A stretch of 64,000 bases of DNA, taken from contig JANODX010000286.1 in assembly GCA_031412915.1 (NCBI GenBank), positions 8,540 to 72,539 of the forward strand, given 5' to 3'. The stretch comes from JAGNNV01 sp031412915 (lineage in GTDB: Bacteria; Acidobacteriota; Vicinamibacteria; Fen-336; JAGNNV01). Positions 50,975 through 60,920 of this stretch are shown here, piece by piece; position 1 is the stretch's first letter; each line of letters begins with the position of its first letter. Below the pieces are notes generated by a model. It did not search any database. It was given only the letters and a program-made list of their open reading frames with translations, and was not told the DNA's origin. A program made the translations under genes and the position numbers.

Positions 50975-51721
50975 ATGCCTCCTCTCACCACGGACGCTCT
51001 GGTCCTGCGGACGTTCCCGCTGGGGGAAATGAGCGTTGTCGCGGTGCTTCTCACCCGGAGCAGGGGGAAGGTGAGGGCGGTGGCGAAGGGCGCGCGCGGT
51101 CCGGGCGACCGGTACCAGTCCTCTCTCCAGCCCCTTTCAGAAGTTCGCACCACGTTGTACGGTAGTGAAGGGGCGGAACTGTTCCGGCTCGGCGCGGTCG
51201 AGCTTCTCCGTTCCTCGGAACCTCCAAACAGCAACCTCGAAAGTCTTCTCGCCTTGGAATACTGCGCCGAACTGTTCGAAGCCTTCCTGCCGCCCGAGGC
51301 CCGGGACGACGACACCTATCGTCTGGGCCGGTCGTGTGTCACGGCCCTGAGGCAACGCGGGTCGGTGGGGACCGCGGTCATGCGCTATGCCGAGGCCTGG
51401 ACGTTGAAGCTGCACGGGCTCTATCCCTCCCTGGCGCGTTGCCTGGCCTGCCAGAAGCCCGTCACGGGCGGTCTGTGTTTTGACCGGGAGGCCGGCCGGG
51501 TGGTTTGTTCGAATTGCGGAACGAAGCGAACGGAGGTGCTGGACGCCGACTCCCGTGCGTTGCTGCGATCCGCTCTGCGCCTTTCGCCCGCGAATTTCTC
51601 CGAGCGCACCGAGGGGATCGACCTTTCGGCCATCGCCAGGTTTCATCGGGAATTGATCGAGGGTCATCTCGGGCGCGCCCTCAATTCGTCCCGCGTTATC
51701 GAGAGCGTGCTCCGTTCATGA
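50975..51721 (+). CDS. recO: DNA repair protein RecO
   Basis: 248 residues from ATG 50975. The N-terminal OB domain reads TDALVLRTFPLGEMSVVAVLLTRSRGKVRAVAKGAR, the RecO hallmark. The C-terminal helical domain carries a zinc site (CLACQKPVTGGLCFDREAG and VCSNCG). RecO loads RecA onto SSB-coated DNA with RecR. Its stop overlaps glyQ by ATGA; recO-glyQ-glyS is a recurrent order. Confidence 0.92.
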   Translation: MPPLTTDALVLRTFPLGEMSVVAVLLTRSRGKVRAVAKGARGPGDRYQSSLQPLSEVRTTLYGSEGAELFRLGAVELLRSSEPPNSNLESLLALEYCAELFEAFLPPEARDDDTYRLGRSCVTALRQRGSVGTAVMRYAEAWTLKLHGLYPSLARCLACQKPVTGGLCFDREAGRVVCSNCGTKRTEVLDADSRALLRSALRLSPANFSERTEGIDLSAIARFHRELIEGHLGRALNSSRVIESVLRS

Positions 51722-52614
51722 GCTTGAGTCTTTCCGGCATCATCGCCACGTTGAACGGGTTCTGGGAGAGGCAGGGCTGCCTCATCCAGCTGGGGGTCGA
51801 CACCGAGGTGGGGGCGGGGACCATGCATCCCGAGACGTTCCTTCGCGTCCTCGGTCCCGACCCATGGCGGGTCGGCTACGTGCAGCCGTCGCGCCGGCCC
51901 ACCGACGGTCGCTACGGCGATAATCCGAATCGCCTCTACAAGCACCACCAGTATCAGGTGATCCTCAAGCCCGCCCCCGCACAGGTCCAGGATCTCTACC
52001 TCGATTCTCTGCGCGCGCTCGGCATCGAACCGGCCGATCACGACGTGCGTTTCGAAGAGGACAACTGGGAATCGCCGGCCCTGGGGGCCTGGGGTATCGG
52101 CTGGCAGGTCCTCCTCGACGGTCAGGAGATCACGCAGTTCACGTACTTCCAGCAGGCGGGCGGGATCAATCTGTCCCCGATCTCCGCCGAGATCACGTAC
52201 GGCCTCGAACGCATCGCCATGTACCTTCAGGACAAGGCGGATGTGTTCGATGTCGAATGGACGGCGGGCGTTCCGTATCGGACGGTGCGCCACGAAGAAG
52301 AGTTCGAACTGTCGCGTTACAGCTTTGAACTCGCGGACGTCGAACTCCACATGAAGCTCTTCGAGGGTGCTTTGGGCGAGGCCAGGCGTCTTCTGGACAG
52401 CGCGGGTCCGCGGGTAGCCCTCGCCGCGTACGACTGGGTCCTGCGCGCGTCGCACGCCTTCAACGTGCTGGATGCGCGCGGCGGTATCTCGGTCACCCAA
52501 CGGGCTTCGATGCTGCTGCAGATTCGAAAGCTGGCCTGTGGGGTGGCGGCCGCTCACGTGGAAGACCGATGGCCGCCGGCCGCGAAGGGCAGCGGGCCAG
52601 AGGCAAGATCATGA
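51718..52614 (+). CDS. glyQ: Glycyl-tRNA synthetase alpha subunit
   Basis: 298 residues from ATG 51718; the frame is open upstream through recO but is not coding there. It has the very conserved WERQGCLIQLGVDTEVGAGT, then MHPETFLRVLGP, VQPSRRPTDGRYGDNPNR, FEEDNWESPALGAWGIGWQV, and TYFQQAGGI. This is the catalytic subunit of the alpha2-beta2 glycyl-tRNA synthetase. glyS follows after about 100 bp. Confidence 0.96.
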   Translation: MSLSLSGIIATLNGFWERQGCLIQLGVDTEVGAGTMHPETFLRVLGPDPWRVGYVQPSRRPTDGRYGDNPNRLYKHHQYQVILKPAPAQVQDLYLDSLRALGIEPADHDVRFEEDNWESPALGAWGIGWQVLLDGQEITQFTYFQQAGGINLSPISAEITYGLERIAMYLQDKADVFDVEWTAGVPYRTVRHEEEFELSRYSFELADVELHMKLFEGALGEARRLLDSAGPRVALAAYDWVLRASHAFNVLDARGGISVTQRASMLLQIRKLACGVAAAHVEDRWPPAAKGSGPEARS

Positions 52615-52713
52615 CGGCCCGTACTGATCTTGGCATCTTTGGTGGGGCCCGCGGATCCAGGGACCACGGGGGCTCGCCGCGGCGGCGACGCCCGACCTCC
52701 GCCGGAGGCAGTC

Positions 52714-54894
52714 GTGGCTGAGTTTCTCTTCGAGATTGGCTTTGAGGAGATGCCGGCTCCCTGGCTCTCCGGCCTGGCGGATCAACTGAAGTCCAGGTTC
52801 ACCATGCTCGTCTCCGACGAACAGATCGCTCCTTCGGATGCGCGAGTCTTCTGGACGTCGAGGCGACTGGTTCTGGCCGCGGGTGTGAAGCCGCGCCAGG
52901 ACGATCGCGCCGTCGTCGAATGGGGCCCGGCCGCGAAGATCGCGCGGGACGCTGAAGGCAAATGGACCAAGGCCGCGGAAGGCTTCGCGCGGAAACAGGG
53001 TGTGAGTCTCGACCAGCTCTCGATTGCGGCCAAGGCCGAGGGGAGCGCCGAGCAGTACCTGAGCGCAACCAGGCAGATCCCCGGGCGTCCCACCGGCGCG
53101 GTCCTCGTCGGGCTCCTTCCCCAGATCCTGAGGGGGTTCAACTTCGCCAGGCGAATGAACTGGGATGCCTGGCTCGACGATGGCCGTGGCGCCTTCGAGT
53201 TTGGTCGTCCGATTCAGTGGATCGTGGCTTTGCTCGACGGGGACGTTCTGCCGTTGACCATATTCGACGCGGTGGCCGGCGAGAAGGGAGCCCCGCGTGT
53301 GGTGAGCGGACGCCGATCGATGGGGAATCGGTTCTACCCCCGGGGCGCTCCAGACCGTGGTTTCGAAGTGCGCTCGCTGGGGGAACTTCAGAAAGGACTG
53401 GCCGCCCGGTTCGTGATTCTCGATCCCGGGGAACGAACGGGAAGGATCAAATCGCAGTGTGAGGCGGCCGGAGGAGACGTTTCGGGCGAGGCTGCGCATC
53501 TCGTTCACGAGTGGGCCGACCTCGTCGAGTATCCGACCGTGGTCGTGGGCTCGATTCCAAAGGAGTTCGGCGATCTCCCGGACGAGGTTCTTGAGACCGT
53601 TCTCGCCCATCATCAGAAGGCGGTGACGCTGCCGCGCGGCCCCGATGGCTCGCCACGCTTCGCCGCGATCTCCGGCGGGGACGAGACGGCGGCGGTCAAT
53701 GCCGCGCGCGGCCAGGAGCGCGTGGTGATTGCGCGCCTGAAGGACGCTCGGTTTTTCTACAACGAAGATCGGAAGCGGACGATCGAGAGCCGGGTGGACG
53801 ACCTGGCCACCGTGACCTTCCACAAGGGCCTGGGCACCTACAAGCAGAAAGCCGAACGCATCTCCCTGCTGGCCACGGACCTGGCCGGCCATCTGGGCCT
53901 GAGCCCCGAAGCGACCACGATGGCCGGGCGGGCCGCGCTCTTCGCCAAGGCCGACCTCGTCACCCTGATGGTCCGGGAATTCCCCGAGCTTCAAGGGGTC
54001 ATGGGCGGCTTGTACGCGCAGGCGACCGAGAGTGCCGAGGTGGCGTCCGCGATTCGCTGGCACTATCACCCGGTAGCGATAGAGGAAGATGCCGCACCCG
54101 CCGGGAAACTCTCCGGCGCCGCCTGCGATGCGTTCTCGCTGGTCGGTCTGGTCGACAAACTCGACAGCCTGATCGGCTATCTCGGTATCGGCGTCACCCC
54201 ATCCGGCAGCAGCGATCCTTATGGATTGAGGCGGGCGGGGCAGGGCGTCATTCGCATCCTGCTCGACTTCTGGAAAGCCAAGGCTCCGAACCTCGATGAG
54301 CTCGTCCGGGACGCGCACCGCCTCTATGGGCCGGCCCTTTCCAAGTCGACGGAGGATCTCCAGGCGGCTCTCCACGCGTTCCTGATTGATCGCTTAAGGG
54401 GCGTGCTTTCCGCCCGCAACGCGGGTTCGGCCGACGAGATCGAGGCGGTGCTCTCCGCGAAGGTCGACCCTCTGGCCGATGTCCGGGCGACCGCGAATCG
54501 CCTGCGCGAACTGGGGACGGTTCGTTCCGAGCAGCGAGAGGTCTTCGCGGCCCTGGCCGAGTCCTTCAAGCGCGCGAAGAACATCGTCGGCGATACGCCG
54601 GCGGGCTCAGTCGATGTGGCGGCCTTCGCCGAGAACGCCGAGCGCTCCCTCCATGCCGCCCTGGTCAAGGCCGAGGCCACGCCTTCCTCCGCCCCCGCGG
54701 TCCGGCTGAAGGCGGTGGCGGGGTTGCGCGATGTGGTCGACGATTTCTTCAAGACCACGATGGTGATGGTCGAAGACCAAAGACTGAAGACCAACCGCCT
54801 CGCCCTGCTTTCCCGACTTCTGAGCCTCGTCTACGAAGTCGCCGATCTTTCCAGGCTGGCCTCGCCCGCAGGCGAGAATGCCCGCCCTTCCTAG
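52714..54894 (+). CDS. glyS: Glycyl-tRNA synthetase beta subunit
   Basis: 726 residues from GTG 52714 with GGAGG six bases before it; the longer frame from 52630 is unsupported. It begins AEFLFEIGFEEMPAPWL, the standard GlyS start, and holds FARRMNWDAWLDDGRGAFEFGRPI, the HD-like region with VLAHHQKAVTLPRG, and the C-terminal anticodon-binding helical domain. It binds tRNA-Gly and pairs with GlyQ. Confidence 0.95.
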   Translation: MAEFLFEIGFEEMPAPWLSGLADQLKSRFTMLVSDEQIAPSDARVFWTSRRLVLAAGVKPRQDDRAVVEWGPAAKIARDAEGKWTKAAEGFARKQGVSLDQLSIAAKAEGSAEQYLSATRQIPGRPTGAVLVGLLPQILRGFNFARRMNWDAWLDDGRGAFEFGRPIQWIVALLDGDVLPLTIFDAVAGEKGAPRVVSGRRSMGNRFYPRGAPDRGFEVRSLGELQKGLAARFVILDPGERTGRIKSQCEAAGGDVSGEAAHLVHEWADLVEYPTVVVGSIPKEFGDLPDEVLETVLAHHQKAVTLPRGPDGSPRFAAISGGDETAAVNAARGQERVVIARLKDARFFYNEDRKRTIESRVDDLATVTFHKGLGTYKQKAERISLLATDLAGHLGLSPEATTMAGRAALFAKADLVTLMVREFPELQGVMGGLYAQATESAEVASAIRWHYHPVAIEEDAAPAGKLSGAACDAFSLVGLVDKLDSLIGYLGIGVTPSGSSDPYGLRRAGQGVIRILLDFWKAKAPNLDELVRDAHRLYGPALSKSTEDLQAALHAFLIDRLRGVLSARNAGSADEIEAVLSAKVDPLADVRATANRLRELGTVRSEQREVFAALAESFKRAKNIVGDTPAGSVDVAAFAENAERSLHAALVKAEATPSSAPAVRLKAVAGLRDVVDDFFKTTMVMVEDQRLKTNRLALLSRLLSLVYEVADLSRLASPAGENARPS

Positions 54895-54905
54895 GAGATA
54901 AGACA

Positions 54906-57728
54906 GTGACCAAGTTCGTCTACTTTTTCGGCGGCGGCAAGGCCGAAGGCCACAAAGACATGAAGGACGTGCTGGGAGGCAAGGGTGCTGGCCTTGCGGA
55001 GATGACCAATGCCGGGCTTCCGGTGCCTCCGGGTTTCACTATCTCGACGAGGGCGTGCGCCGTGTTCGAGGAGAACAAGGGTGCCTTGACCCCCGCCATC
55101 GACGACGAGATCTCGGAAGCCCTCGCGAAGCTCGAGACCCTCATGGGCAAATCGCTCGGTCAGGCCACCGACCCCCTCCTGGTGTCCGTCCGCTCGGGGT
55201 CGAAGTTCTCGATGCCGGGCATGATGGACACCATCTTGAATCTCGGCCTGAACGACAGGTCGGTGATCGGCCTCAAGACCAGGACCGGCAACGGTCGTTT
55301 CGCCAAGGACTCGTATCGCCGGTTCATCCAGATGTACTCGAACGTCGTCCTGAACATCGACAAGAATCTGTTCGAGCACGAGCTCCACGCCGTGAAGAAG
55401 ACGGCCAGGATCCATGCCGACGTCGACCTCTCGGAAGCGAACCTGGACGCGGTCATCGAACGCTACAAGGCGGTGGTCCAGAAGCAGATGGGGAAGCCCT
55501 TCCCCCAGGATCCGAAGGAACAGCTCGTGGGCGCTCGGGACGCGGTGTTTCGGAGCTGGGGCAATCCCCGCGCGGTCACGTATCGGCGGCTGAACGACAT
55601 CCCGCATGACCTCGGCACCGCCGTCAACGTCCAGTGCATGGTCTTCGGAAACAAGGGCGACACCTCGGCCACGGGGGTAGGCTTCACCCGGAATCCCTCC
55701 ACCGGGGCCCGGGAGTTCTACGGCGAGTTCCTGCAGAACGCCCAGGGCGAGGACGTGGTCGCGGGCATCCGCACGCCGCATCCCATCGCCGAGCTGCAGC
55801 GGCTCATGCCCGCGGCTTACAAGCAACTCCGCGAGATCACGACGCGCCTCGAACGTCACTACAAGGACATTCAGGACTTCGAGTTCACGATCGAAGAGAA
55901 CAAGCTCTTCATGCTGCAGACCCGCAACGGCAAGCGCACCGGCCTCGCCTCGGTGGTGATCGCGGTCGACCTGGTCGAAGAGGGGATTCTGACCAAGCCG
56001 GAAGCGCTGCTGAAGGTCGAGCCTCAGTCGCTCGACCAGCTCCTGCACCCGATCTTCGAGCCCCGGGAACGGGGCCGAGCCAAAGTCGCGGCCAAAGGCC
56101 TTCCCGCGTCTCCGGGTGCGGCCACGGGAGCCGTGGTCTTCACCGCCGACGACGCGGTCGCCTGGGCGCACAAGGGGAAGCGCGTGGTGCTGGTCCGGAT
56201 GGAAACCGTTCCCGACGACATCCACGGCATGCACGTGGCGCAGGGGATCCTGACCGCGACCGGCGGCATGACGTCGCATGCGGCGGTGGTGGGCCGGCAG
56301 ATGGGCAAGCCGTCGGTGGTCGGCTGCTCGGCGCTCTCCATCAGCGCGAAGAACAAGACCATGACGGTCGGCGACAAGGTCGTCCGGGAAGGAGACGTGA
56401 TCTCGATCGACGGCTCCACCGGGGAGGTGATGCTCCAGTCTCTCGCGACCTCGCCGTCCGAGGTCCTGCAGGTGGTGAACGGCACCCTCAAGGCGGAGAA
56501 GTCGCCGATCTACCAGAAGTTCGCGAAGCTGCTCTCGTGGACCGACGACGTGAAGCGCCTCGGCATCCGCGCGAACGCCGATATCCCGAAGGATGCGAAG
56601 ACGGCGTTCGCGTTTGGGGCGCAGGGCATCGGCCTGTGCCGCACGGAGCACATGTTCTTCGCCGAGGAGCGACTGTCCCACGTGGTGGCCATGATCCTCG
56701 CCGCGGCCAAAGGCGAGAGGGGCATGGCGGTTCTTCGCACCCTCGAGAAGAAACTCGCGGACGCGAACTCCGCGCAGAAGAAGAACGTCAAGGCGGAGCT
56801 CAAGGCGGCGAAGAAGAACTACGGCCCGGCGATCAAGCAGTACCAGGGCGCCCTGAAGAAGCTGATGCCGATGCAGAAGAGCGACTTCGCGGGCCTCTTC
56901 CGCGAAATGAAGGGCTATCCCGTGACCATCCGCACCCTCGACCCTCCGCTCCACGAGTTCCTTCCGAAGCGCGAGGACCTCATGGTCCAGGTCGCGGCCC
57001 GGAAGGGGAGCAAGGCCGAGCTCGCGCGAGCCGAGAAGATGCTCCACGAGATCGAGTCGCTCCACGAGTTCAACCCCATGCTCGGACACCGGGGTTGTCG
57101 CCTCGGCATCACCTATCCCGAGATCACCCGCATGCAGGCGCGGGCGATCTTCGAAGCCGCCCTCCAGGTGGCGAAGAAAGGCATCAAGGTTCGTCCCGAA
57201 ATCATGATTCCCCTCGTCGGCCATGTCGAGGAGTTGAAGAGGCAGAAGGCGATCGTGCTCGAAGAGGCGCATCGTGTGCTGGGCAAGGATGCGGCGGGGG
57301 TGGAGTACCTCATCGGCACCATGATCGAGGTTCCGCGCGCCGCCGTCACCGCGGACGTGATCGCGAAGGAGGCCGAGTTCTTCTCCTTCGGCACGAACGA
57401 TCTGACCCAGATGGGCTTTGGTCTTTCCCGCGACGACGCGGGCAAGTTCCTCGGCCCCTACGTGGAGATGGGCATCCTTGAGAAGGACCCGTTCGTCTCC
57501 ATCGACGTCCCTGGGATCGGGCAACTCGTCGACATAGCGGTGAAGAAGGGCCGGGCCGCGAAGCCCGATCTCAAGATCGGCGTCTGCGGCGAACATGGCG
57601 GCGACCCGTCGTCCATCCGGTTCTTCCACAACGCCGGTCTCAACTATGTGTCGGCCTCGCCTTTCCGGATTCCCATCGCGCGTCTCGCCGCCGCCCAGGC
57701 TCAGCTCGAAAAGCCGATCGCGGATTAG
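54906..57728 (+). CDS. ppdK: Pyruvate, phosphate dikinase
   Basis: 940 residues from GTG 54906 behind AGGAGA. The N-terminal ATP-grasp domain has FGGGKAEGHKDMKDVLGGKG and SVRSGSKFSMPGMMDT. The phosphohistidine is about His458 in GGMTSHAAVVGRQMGKPSV. The C-terminal pyruvate barrel ends with the catalytic cysteine near 894 (GVCGEHGGDPSSI). It interconverts pyruvate, ATP and phosphate with PEP, AMP and pyrophosphate. A lysine-rich helical stretch of about 50 residues near 615-665 precedes the barrel. It lies 12 bp after glyS. It is longer than the 870-890 residues usual for the family because of that insertion. Confidence 0.95.
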   Translation: MTKFVYFFGGGKAEGHKDMKDVLGGKGAGLAEMTNAGLPVPPGFTISTRACAVFEENKGALTPAIDDEISEALAKLETLMGKSLGQATDPLLVSVRSGSKFSMPGMMDTILNLGLNDRSVIGLKTRTGNGRFAKDSYRRFIQMYSNVVLNIDKNLFEHELHAVKKTARIHADVDLSEANLDAVIERYKAVVQKQMGKPFPQDPKEQLVGARDAVFRSWGNPRAVTYRRLNDIPHDLGTAVNVQCMVFGNKGDTSATGVGFTRNPSTGAREFYGEFLQNAQGEDVVAGIRTPHPIAELQRLMPAAYKQLREITTRLERHYKDIQDFEFTIEENKLFMLQTRNGKRTGLASVVIAVDLVEEGILTKPEALLKVEPQSLDQLLHPIFEPRERGRAKVAAKGLPASPGAATGAVVFTADDAVAWAHKGKRVVLVRMETVPDDIHGMHVAQGILTATGGMTSHAAVVGRQMGKPSVVGCSALSISAKNKTMTVGDKVVREGDVISIDGSTGEVMLQSLATSPSEVLQVVNGTLKAEKSPIYQKFAKLLSWTDDVKRLGIRANADIPKDAKTAFAFGAQGIGLCRTEHMFFAEERLSHVVAMILAAAKGERGMAVLRTLEKKLADANSAQKKNVKAELKAAKKNYGPAIKQYQGALKKLMPMQKSDFAGLFREMKGYPVTIRTLDPPLHEFLPKREDLMVQVAARKGSKAELARAEKMLHEIESLHEFNPMLGHRGCRLGITYPEITRMQARAIFEAALQVAKKGIKVRPEIMIPLVGHVEELKRQKAIVLEEAHRVLGKDAAGVEYLIGTMIEVPRAAVTADVIAKEAEFFSFGTNDLTQMGFGLSRDDAGKFLGPYVEMGILEKDPFVSIDVPGIGQLVDIAVKKGRAAKPDLKIGVCGEHGGDPSSIRFFHNAGLNYVSASPFRIPIARLAAAQAQLEKPIAD

Positions 57729-57848
57729 ACCGATGCCGCGCTCTCTCCCTCGCGCCACGCTTCATCCCGCCGATGCGGGAAGCCGGCGGGTCTTCACGAC
57801 CGGCGGCGTGGGACGCCGGGGCGCGGGTCGTCCGGCAGGAGGGCGGCC

Positions 57849-58814
57849 GTGCTGACCTACTTCCGGTGCCTGGAAGGGAAGATCGAGCGACGGCCCGGCT
57901 TCTCCGCGGCCGATCTGTCCGATTTCCCGCAGGCCACGCATTGGATCGACCTCGAAGACCCGGGTGCGGAAGAGGTGAAGATCCTCGAGGAGGTCTTCCA
58001 TTTCCATCCCCTGGCCATCGAGGACACGATCGCCGACATCCAGCATCCCAAGGTCGACGACTACGGGGACTACGCTTTCCTGGTGGTTCACGGGGTTCGT
58101 TATGACTCGCCCAAGGACACCTTCGTCACTCGCGAACTCGACATCTTCCTCGGCCCCAACTACCTGATCACCCACCACGAGGGGCGGATGCGCTCGATCC
58201 GGGCCGCCCAGGAACAGTGTGACAAGAACTGGATGACCTCGATGTCGAAGGGTGTGGACTTCCTTCTCCACCAGATTCTGGACCAGCTCTTCGAGCACTA
58301 CTTTCCGGTGGTGGACGCCATCGACGCGCGAATCGACGCCCTCCAGGAGGAGGTGTTCAAGACCCCCGAGAAAGAGACGCTCGACAAGATCTTCGCCCTC
58401 AAGCGCGACATCTCGAATCTTCGGCGCTTCTGCATGCCCCAACGCGAGATCGTTCACCGGCTGGCGAGGAGCGAGGTCAAGGTCGTCTCGCCCAAGGCCT
58501 CGATCTACTTCCGGGACATTCACGACAACCTGTATCGAATCGTGGAAGCCTCGTACGCGCATCAGGATCAGGCCCAGAGCACGCTCGACGCGTACCTCAC
58601 CGGCGTGAGCAATCAGCTGAACGAGACGATGAAGCGGTTGACCATGATCAGCGCGCTCCTCGCTCCTCTGACCGTGATCACGGGTTATTGGGGCATGAAC
58701 TTTCAGCACATGCCTGAGCTCGCTCTCGAGTGGGGTCCCGTTCTTCCGATCGCCCTTATGTTCGCCGCTTCGGGCGGTCTGCTCTACTACTTCAAGCGTC
58801 GCGGCTGGATCTAG
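57849..58814 (+). CDS. corA: CorA-type magnesium/cobalt transporter
   Basis: 321 residues from GTG 57849 with AGGAGG at good spacing. The N-terminal cytoplasmic funnel domain includes WIDLEDPGAEEVKILEEVF. Two C-terminal membrane helices flank the ion-selectivity motif YWGMNF, with the short acidic loop HMPELALEWG, and the basic tail KRRGWI. It forms pentameric magnesium channels. It stands between ppdK and mutL; mutL starts 14 bp after its stop. Confidence 0.93.
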   Translation: MLTYFRCLEGKIERRPGFSAADLSDFPQATHWIDLEDPGAEEVKILEEVFHFHPLAIEDTIADIQHPKVDDYGDYAFLVVHGVRYDSPKDTFVTRELDIFLGPNYLITHHEGRMRSIRAAQEQCDKNWMTSMSKGVDFLLHQILDQLFEHYFPVVDAIDARIDALQEEVFKTPEKETLDKIFALKRDISNLRRFCMPQREIVHRLARSEVKVVSPKASIYFRDIHDNLYRIVEASYAHQDQAQSTLDAYLTGVSNQLNETMKRLTMISALLAPLTVITGYWGMNFQHMPELALEWGPVLPIALMFAASGGLLYYFKRRGWI

Positions 58815-58828
58815 GCGCGGGCCGGCCC

Positions 58829-60556
58829 ATGCAGAGGATCGTTCGCCTCCCCGACGACGTGGTCAACCAGATCGCCGCCGGGGAGGTCGTGGAACGCCCG
58901 GCCTCCGTGGTCAAGGAACTGGTCGAGAACGCGCTCGATGCGGAAGCGACGCGGATCGCCATAGACATTGAGCAAGGGGGAAAGCGTCTGATTCGGGTGA
59001 GGGACGACGGCCTTGGGATCATGGAAGCGGATCTGGCCCTCGCCCTCGAGCGGCACGCCACGTCCAAGCTTCGGACCGCTTCGGATCTCGAGCAGATCGC
59101 CTCCAGTGGATTCCGGGGAGAGGCCCTTCCCTCCATTGGCAGCGTCGCCGAACTCGTGATCAGCAGCCGCGCCCGGGAGGCCGCGGAGGGGGCCATGGTT
59201 TCCGTGTCCTTCTCTCGCACCGTCCCCGCGAAACCGGCCGCTCACCCCACCGGCACCACGGTCGAGGTGCGGAACCTCTTCGCGGAGATCCCCGCCCGCC
59301 GCAAGTTCCTGCGCGCCGAATCGACGGAACTGAGACACGTAGTCGAAGTCGCGTCTTCGTTGGCCCTGGCGCGCCCGGACGTGGGCTTTACGATGCGCGC
59401 GGACGGACGCGAGGTCATGGTCTTTCCGCCCGCGTCGACGATGGAGGAGCGGGTCGCGTCGGTGCTGGGCCGCGAACTCGCGGCTGGGCTTGTGAACGTG
59501 GATTTCGAGGAGCAGGGGATTTCGGTCTCAGGATTCGTCTCGCGGGATCCGTCCGGAGGAGGGGCCCGTGCGGACGTCCGCGCCTTCGTGAACGGCCGGC
59601 CCGTCAAGGACCGAGGCCTGTCGAAAGCGCTGAGCGAGGCCTATCGCGCCCTCGGCCACTTCGATCCCAAACCCGTCGCGGTTCTCTTCGTCGATCTGGG
59701 TTTCGACATGGTCGATGTGAACGTGCATCCGGCAAAAACGGAGGTCAGATTTCGCGAACCTGCGCGTGTCTTTCAAGCCGTGGTGCGGGCGGTGCGGAAG
59801 GCGCTGTCCACTGGACCAGACGAGCAGAGCACGCGAGAGACTTCAGCCGCCTTCGACCGGAACCCGGATCCGCGGCACGTCGCCGGGGCTTCGCCGACCC
59901 CTCCAATCTGGCTGGATTCACCCGCGGCCGAAGGCGCGTCGCCGTTCGGCGCACCGGCTCCCCCGGAGGCCCTTGTCCTCGGTCAGTTCCGGGACACCTA
60001 CATCGTGGCCGTGGTCGATGGCGATTTGTGGCTCTTCGACCAGCACACCTCGCACGAGCGTGCCCGTTTCGAACGGATCGAGAAACGCAAAGCCGGCGAA
60101 CGCGCGGAGAGCCAGGGCCTGCTCGCGCCCGCCGTGGTTGAGATCTCGCCCAGCCTGGCCCTGCTGGCGGAGGAATGCAGGACGGACCTCCTCGCCCTGG
60201 GTTTCGATATCGAGTCCTTCGGCGCAGGTTCTTTGCTGGTGCGCGCCATTCCGCACCTCCTCTCGGGCCGAGACCCCGCCGTCTCCATTACCCGGGTCCT
60301 GCGCCAGTTGGAGGACGGCCCTGATTCGCATTGGGCCGTCGAAGGCCGAACCCACCGGCTGGCCGCGAGCCTGGCTTGCCATTCGGCGGTGCGAGCCGGT
60401 CAGAAGATCAATCACCCGACGATGCAGGAAATCGTCTCGGGCCTGCTATCGGCGGAATTCCAGGATTACTGCCCCCACGGCCGGCCTACGCGGCATCGCG
60501 TCCCGAAGGAAGACATAGCGCGCTGGTTCGAAAGAACAGGCTGGCGCCGGTCCTGA
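58829..60556 (+). CDS. mutL: DNA mismatch repair protein MutL
   Basis: 575 residues from ATG 58829. The GHKL ATPase begins RLPDDVVNQIAAGEVVERP, with ELVENALDAEA, RDDGLGI and GFRGEALPSIGS. The C-terminal dimer domain contains DQHTSHERARFE. This matches the endonuclease motif DQHA(x)2E(x)4E apart from Thr for Ala, so the protein probably nicks DNA itself, as in bacteria without MutH. mutS is not in the window. Confidence 0.94.
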   Translation: MQRIVRLPDDVVNQIAAGEVVERPASVVKELVENALDAEATRIAIDIEQGGKRLIRVRDDGLGIMEADLALALERHATSKLRTASDLEQIASSGFRGEALPSIGSVAELVISSRAREAAEGAMVSVSFSRTVPAKPAAHPTGTTVEVRNLFAEIPARRKFLRAESTELRHVVEVASSLALARPDVGFTMRADGREVMVFPPASTMEERVASVLGRELAAGLVNVDFEEQGISVSGFVSRDPSGGGARADVRAFVNGRPVKDRGLSKALSEAYRALGHFDPKPVAVLFVDLGFDMVDVNVHPAKTEVRFREPARVFQAVVRAVRKALSTGPDEQSTRETSAAFDRNPDPRHVAGASPTPPIWLDSPAAEGASPFGAPAPPEALVLGQFRDTYIVAVVDGDLWLFDQHTSHERARFERIEKRKAGERAESQGLLAPAVVEISPSLALLAEECRTDLLALGFDIESFGAGSLLVRAIPHLLSGRDPAVSITRVLRQLEDGPDSHWAVEGRTHRLAASLACHSAVRAGQKINHPTMQEIVSGLLSAEFQDYCPHGRPTRHRVPKEDIARWFERTGWRRS

Positions 60557-60583
60557 AACAAGGCGCGACCGTCCGTTGTGGCG

Positions 60584-60635
60584 GTGGCTGAGCTTGTCGA
60601 AGCCACTGATGGTCCCTTCGACAAGCTCAGGGACC
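60584..60635. repeat. Two REP-like palindromes after mutL
   Basis: GTGGCT..AGCCAC (60584-60606) encloses GAGCTTGTCGA, and GGTCCC..GGGACC (60611-60635) encloses the reverse unit TTCGACAAGCTCA. The two face each other and match the 16.7-18.0 kb island family. Confidence 0.8.
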
Positions 60636-60678
60636 ATTGTGGAAGCGTGGGTGCCCTACTGATTCACTCCCAGGCCAA

Positions 60679-60701
60679 CCATTCGGGCAAAGCCCGAATG
60701 G
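60679..60701 (-). terminator. Hairpin at the 3' end of tRNA-Phe
   Basis: A 10-bp stem CCATTCGGGC / GCCCGAATGG with a 3-base loop. Its first three bases are the encoded CCA of the tRNA. It probably ends tRNA transcription or positions 3' processing. Confidence 0.6.
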
Positions 60702-60774
60702 TGGCGTGGGAGGGAATTGAACCCCCGACACGTGGATTTTCAGTCCACTGCTCTACCAACTGAGCTACCACGCC
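60699..60774 (-). tRNA. tRNA-Phe (anticodon GAA)
   Basis: 76 nt on the minus strand. Acceptor GGCGTGG pairs with CCACGCC. The D-stem is GCTC/GAGC, the anticodon stem GTGGA/TCCAC with loop CTGAAAA giving anticodon GAA, the variable loop 5 nt, and the T-arm GGGGG/CCCTC with loop TTCAATT (one G-U pair). The discriminator is A and CCA is encoded. Confidence 0.96.
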
Positions 60775-60853
60775 ACATCCGTCGTTGGCCCGTCGCACGA
60801 GGCGACCCTAGCAGAGTACAACGGGGACGGGGATTCAATCACGCCGCGCGAGT

Positions 60854-60874
60854 GCGAGTCAATTTTCGACTCGC
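60854..60874 (-). terminator. Possible recA terminator hairpin
   Basis: A 7-bp stem GCGAGTC / GACTCGC with a 7-base loop lies about 50 bp beyond the recA stop. No T-run follows on the minus strand, so it is only a candidate. Confidence 0.4.
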
Positions 60875-60920
60875 TAACCCTTGGCCATGCGCTCGGTCCG
60901 GAGGAACGCACGGCTGGAGG

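Noticed and set aside
54891..57758. 955-codon minus-strand frame opposite ppdK
   Set aside because: Exact shadow of a well-conserved gene on the other strand.
57766..57790. Hairpin after ppdK as a terminator
   Set aside because: A 7-bp CCCGCCG/CGGCGGG stem with an 11-base loop and no T-run; common by chance at this GC content.
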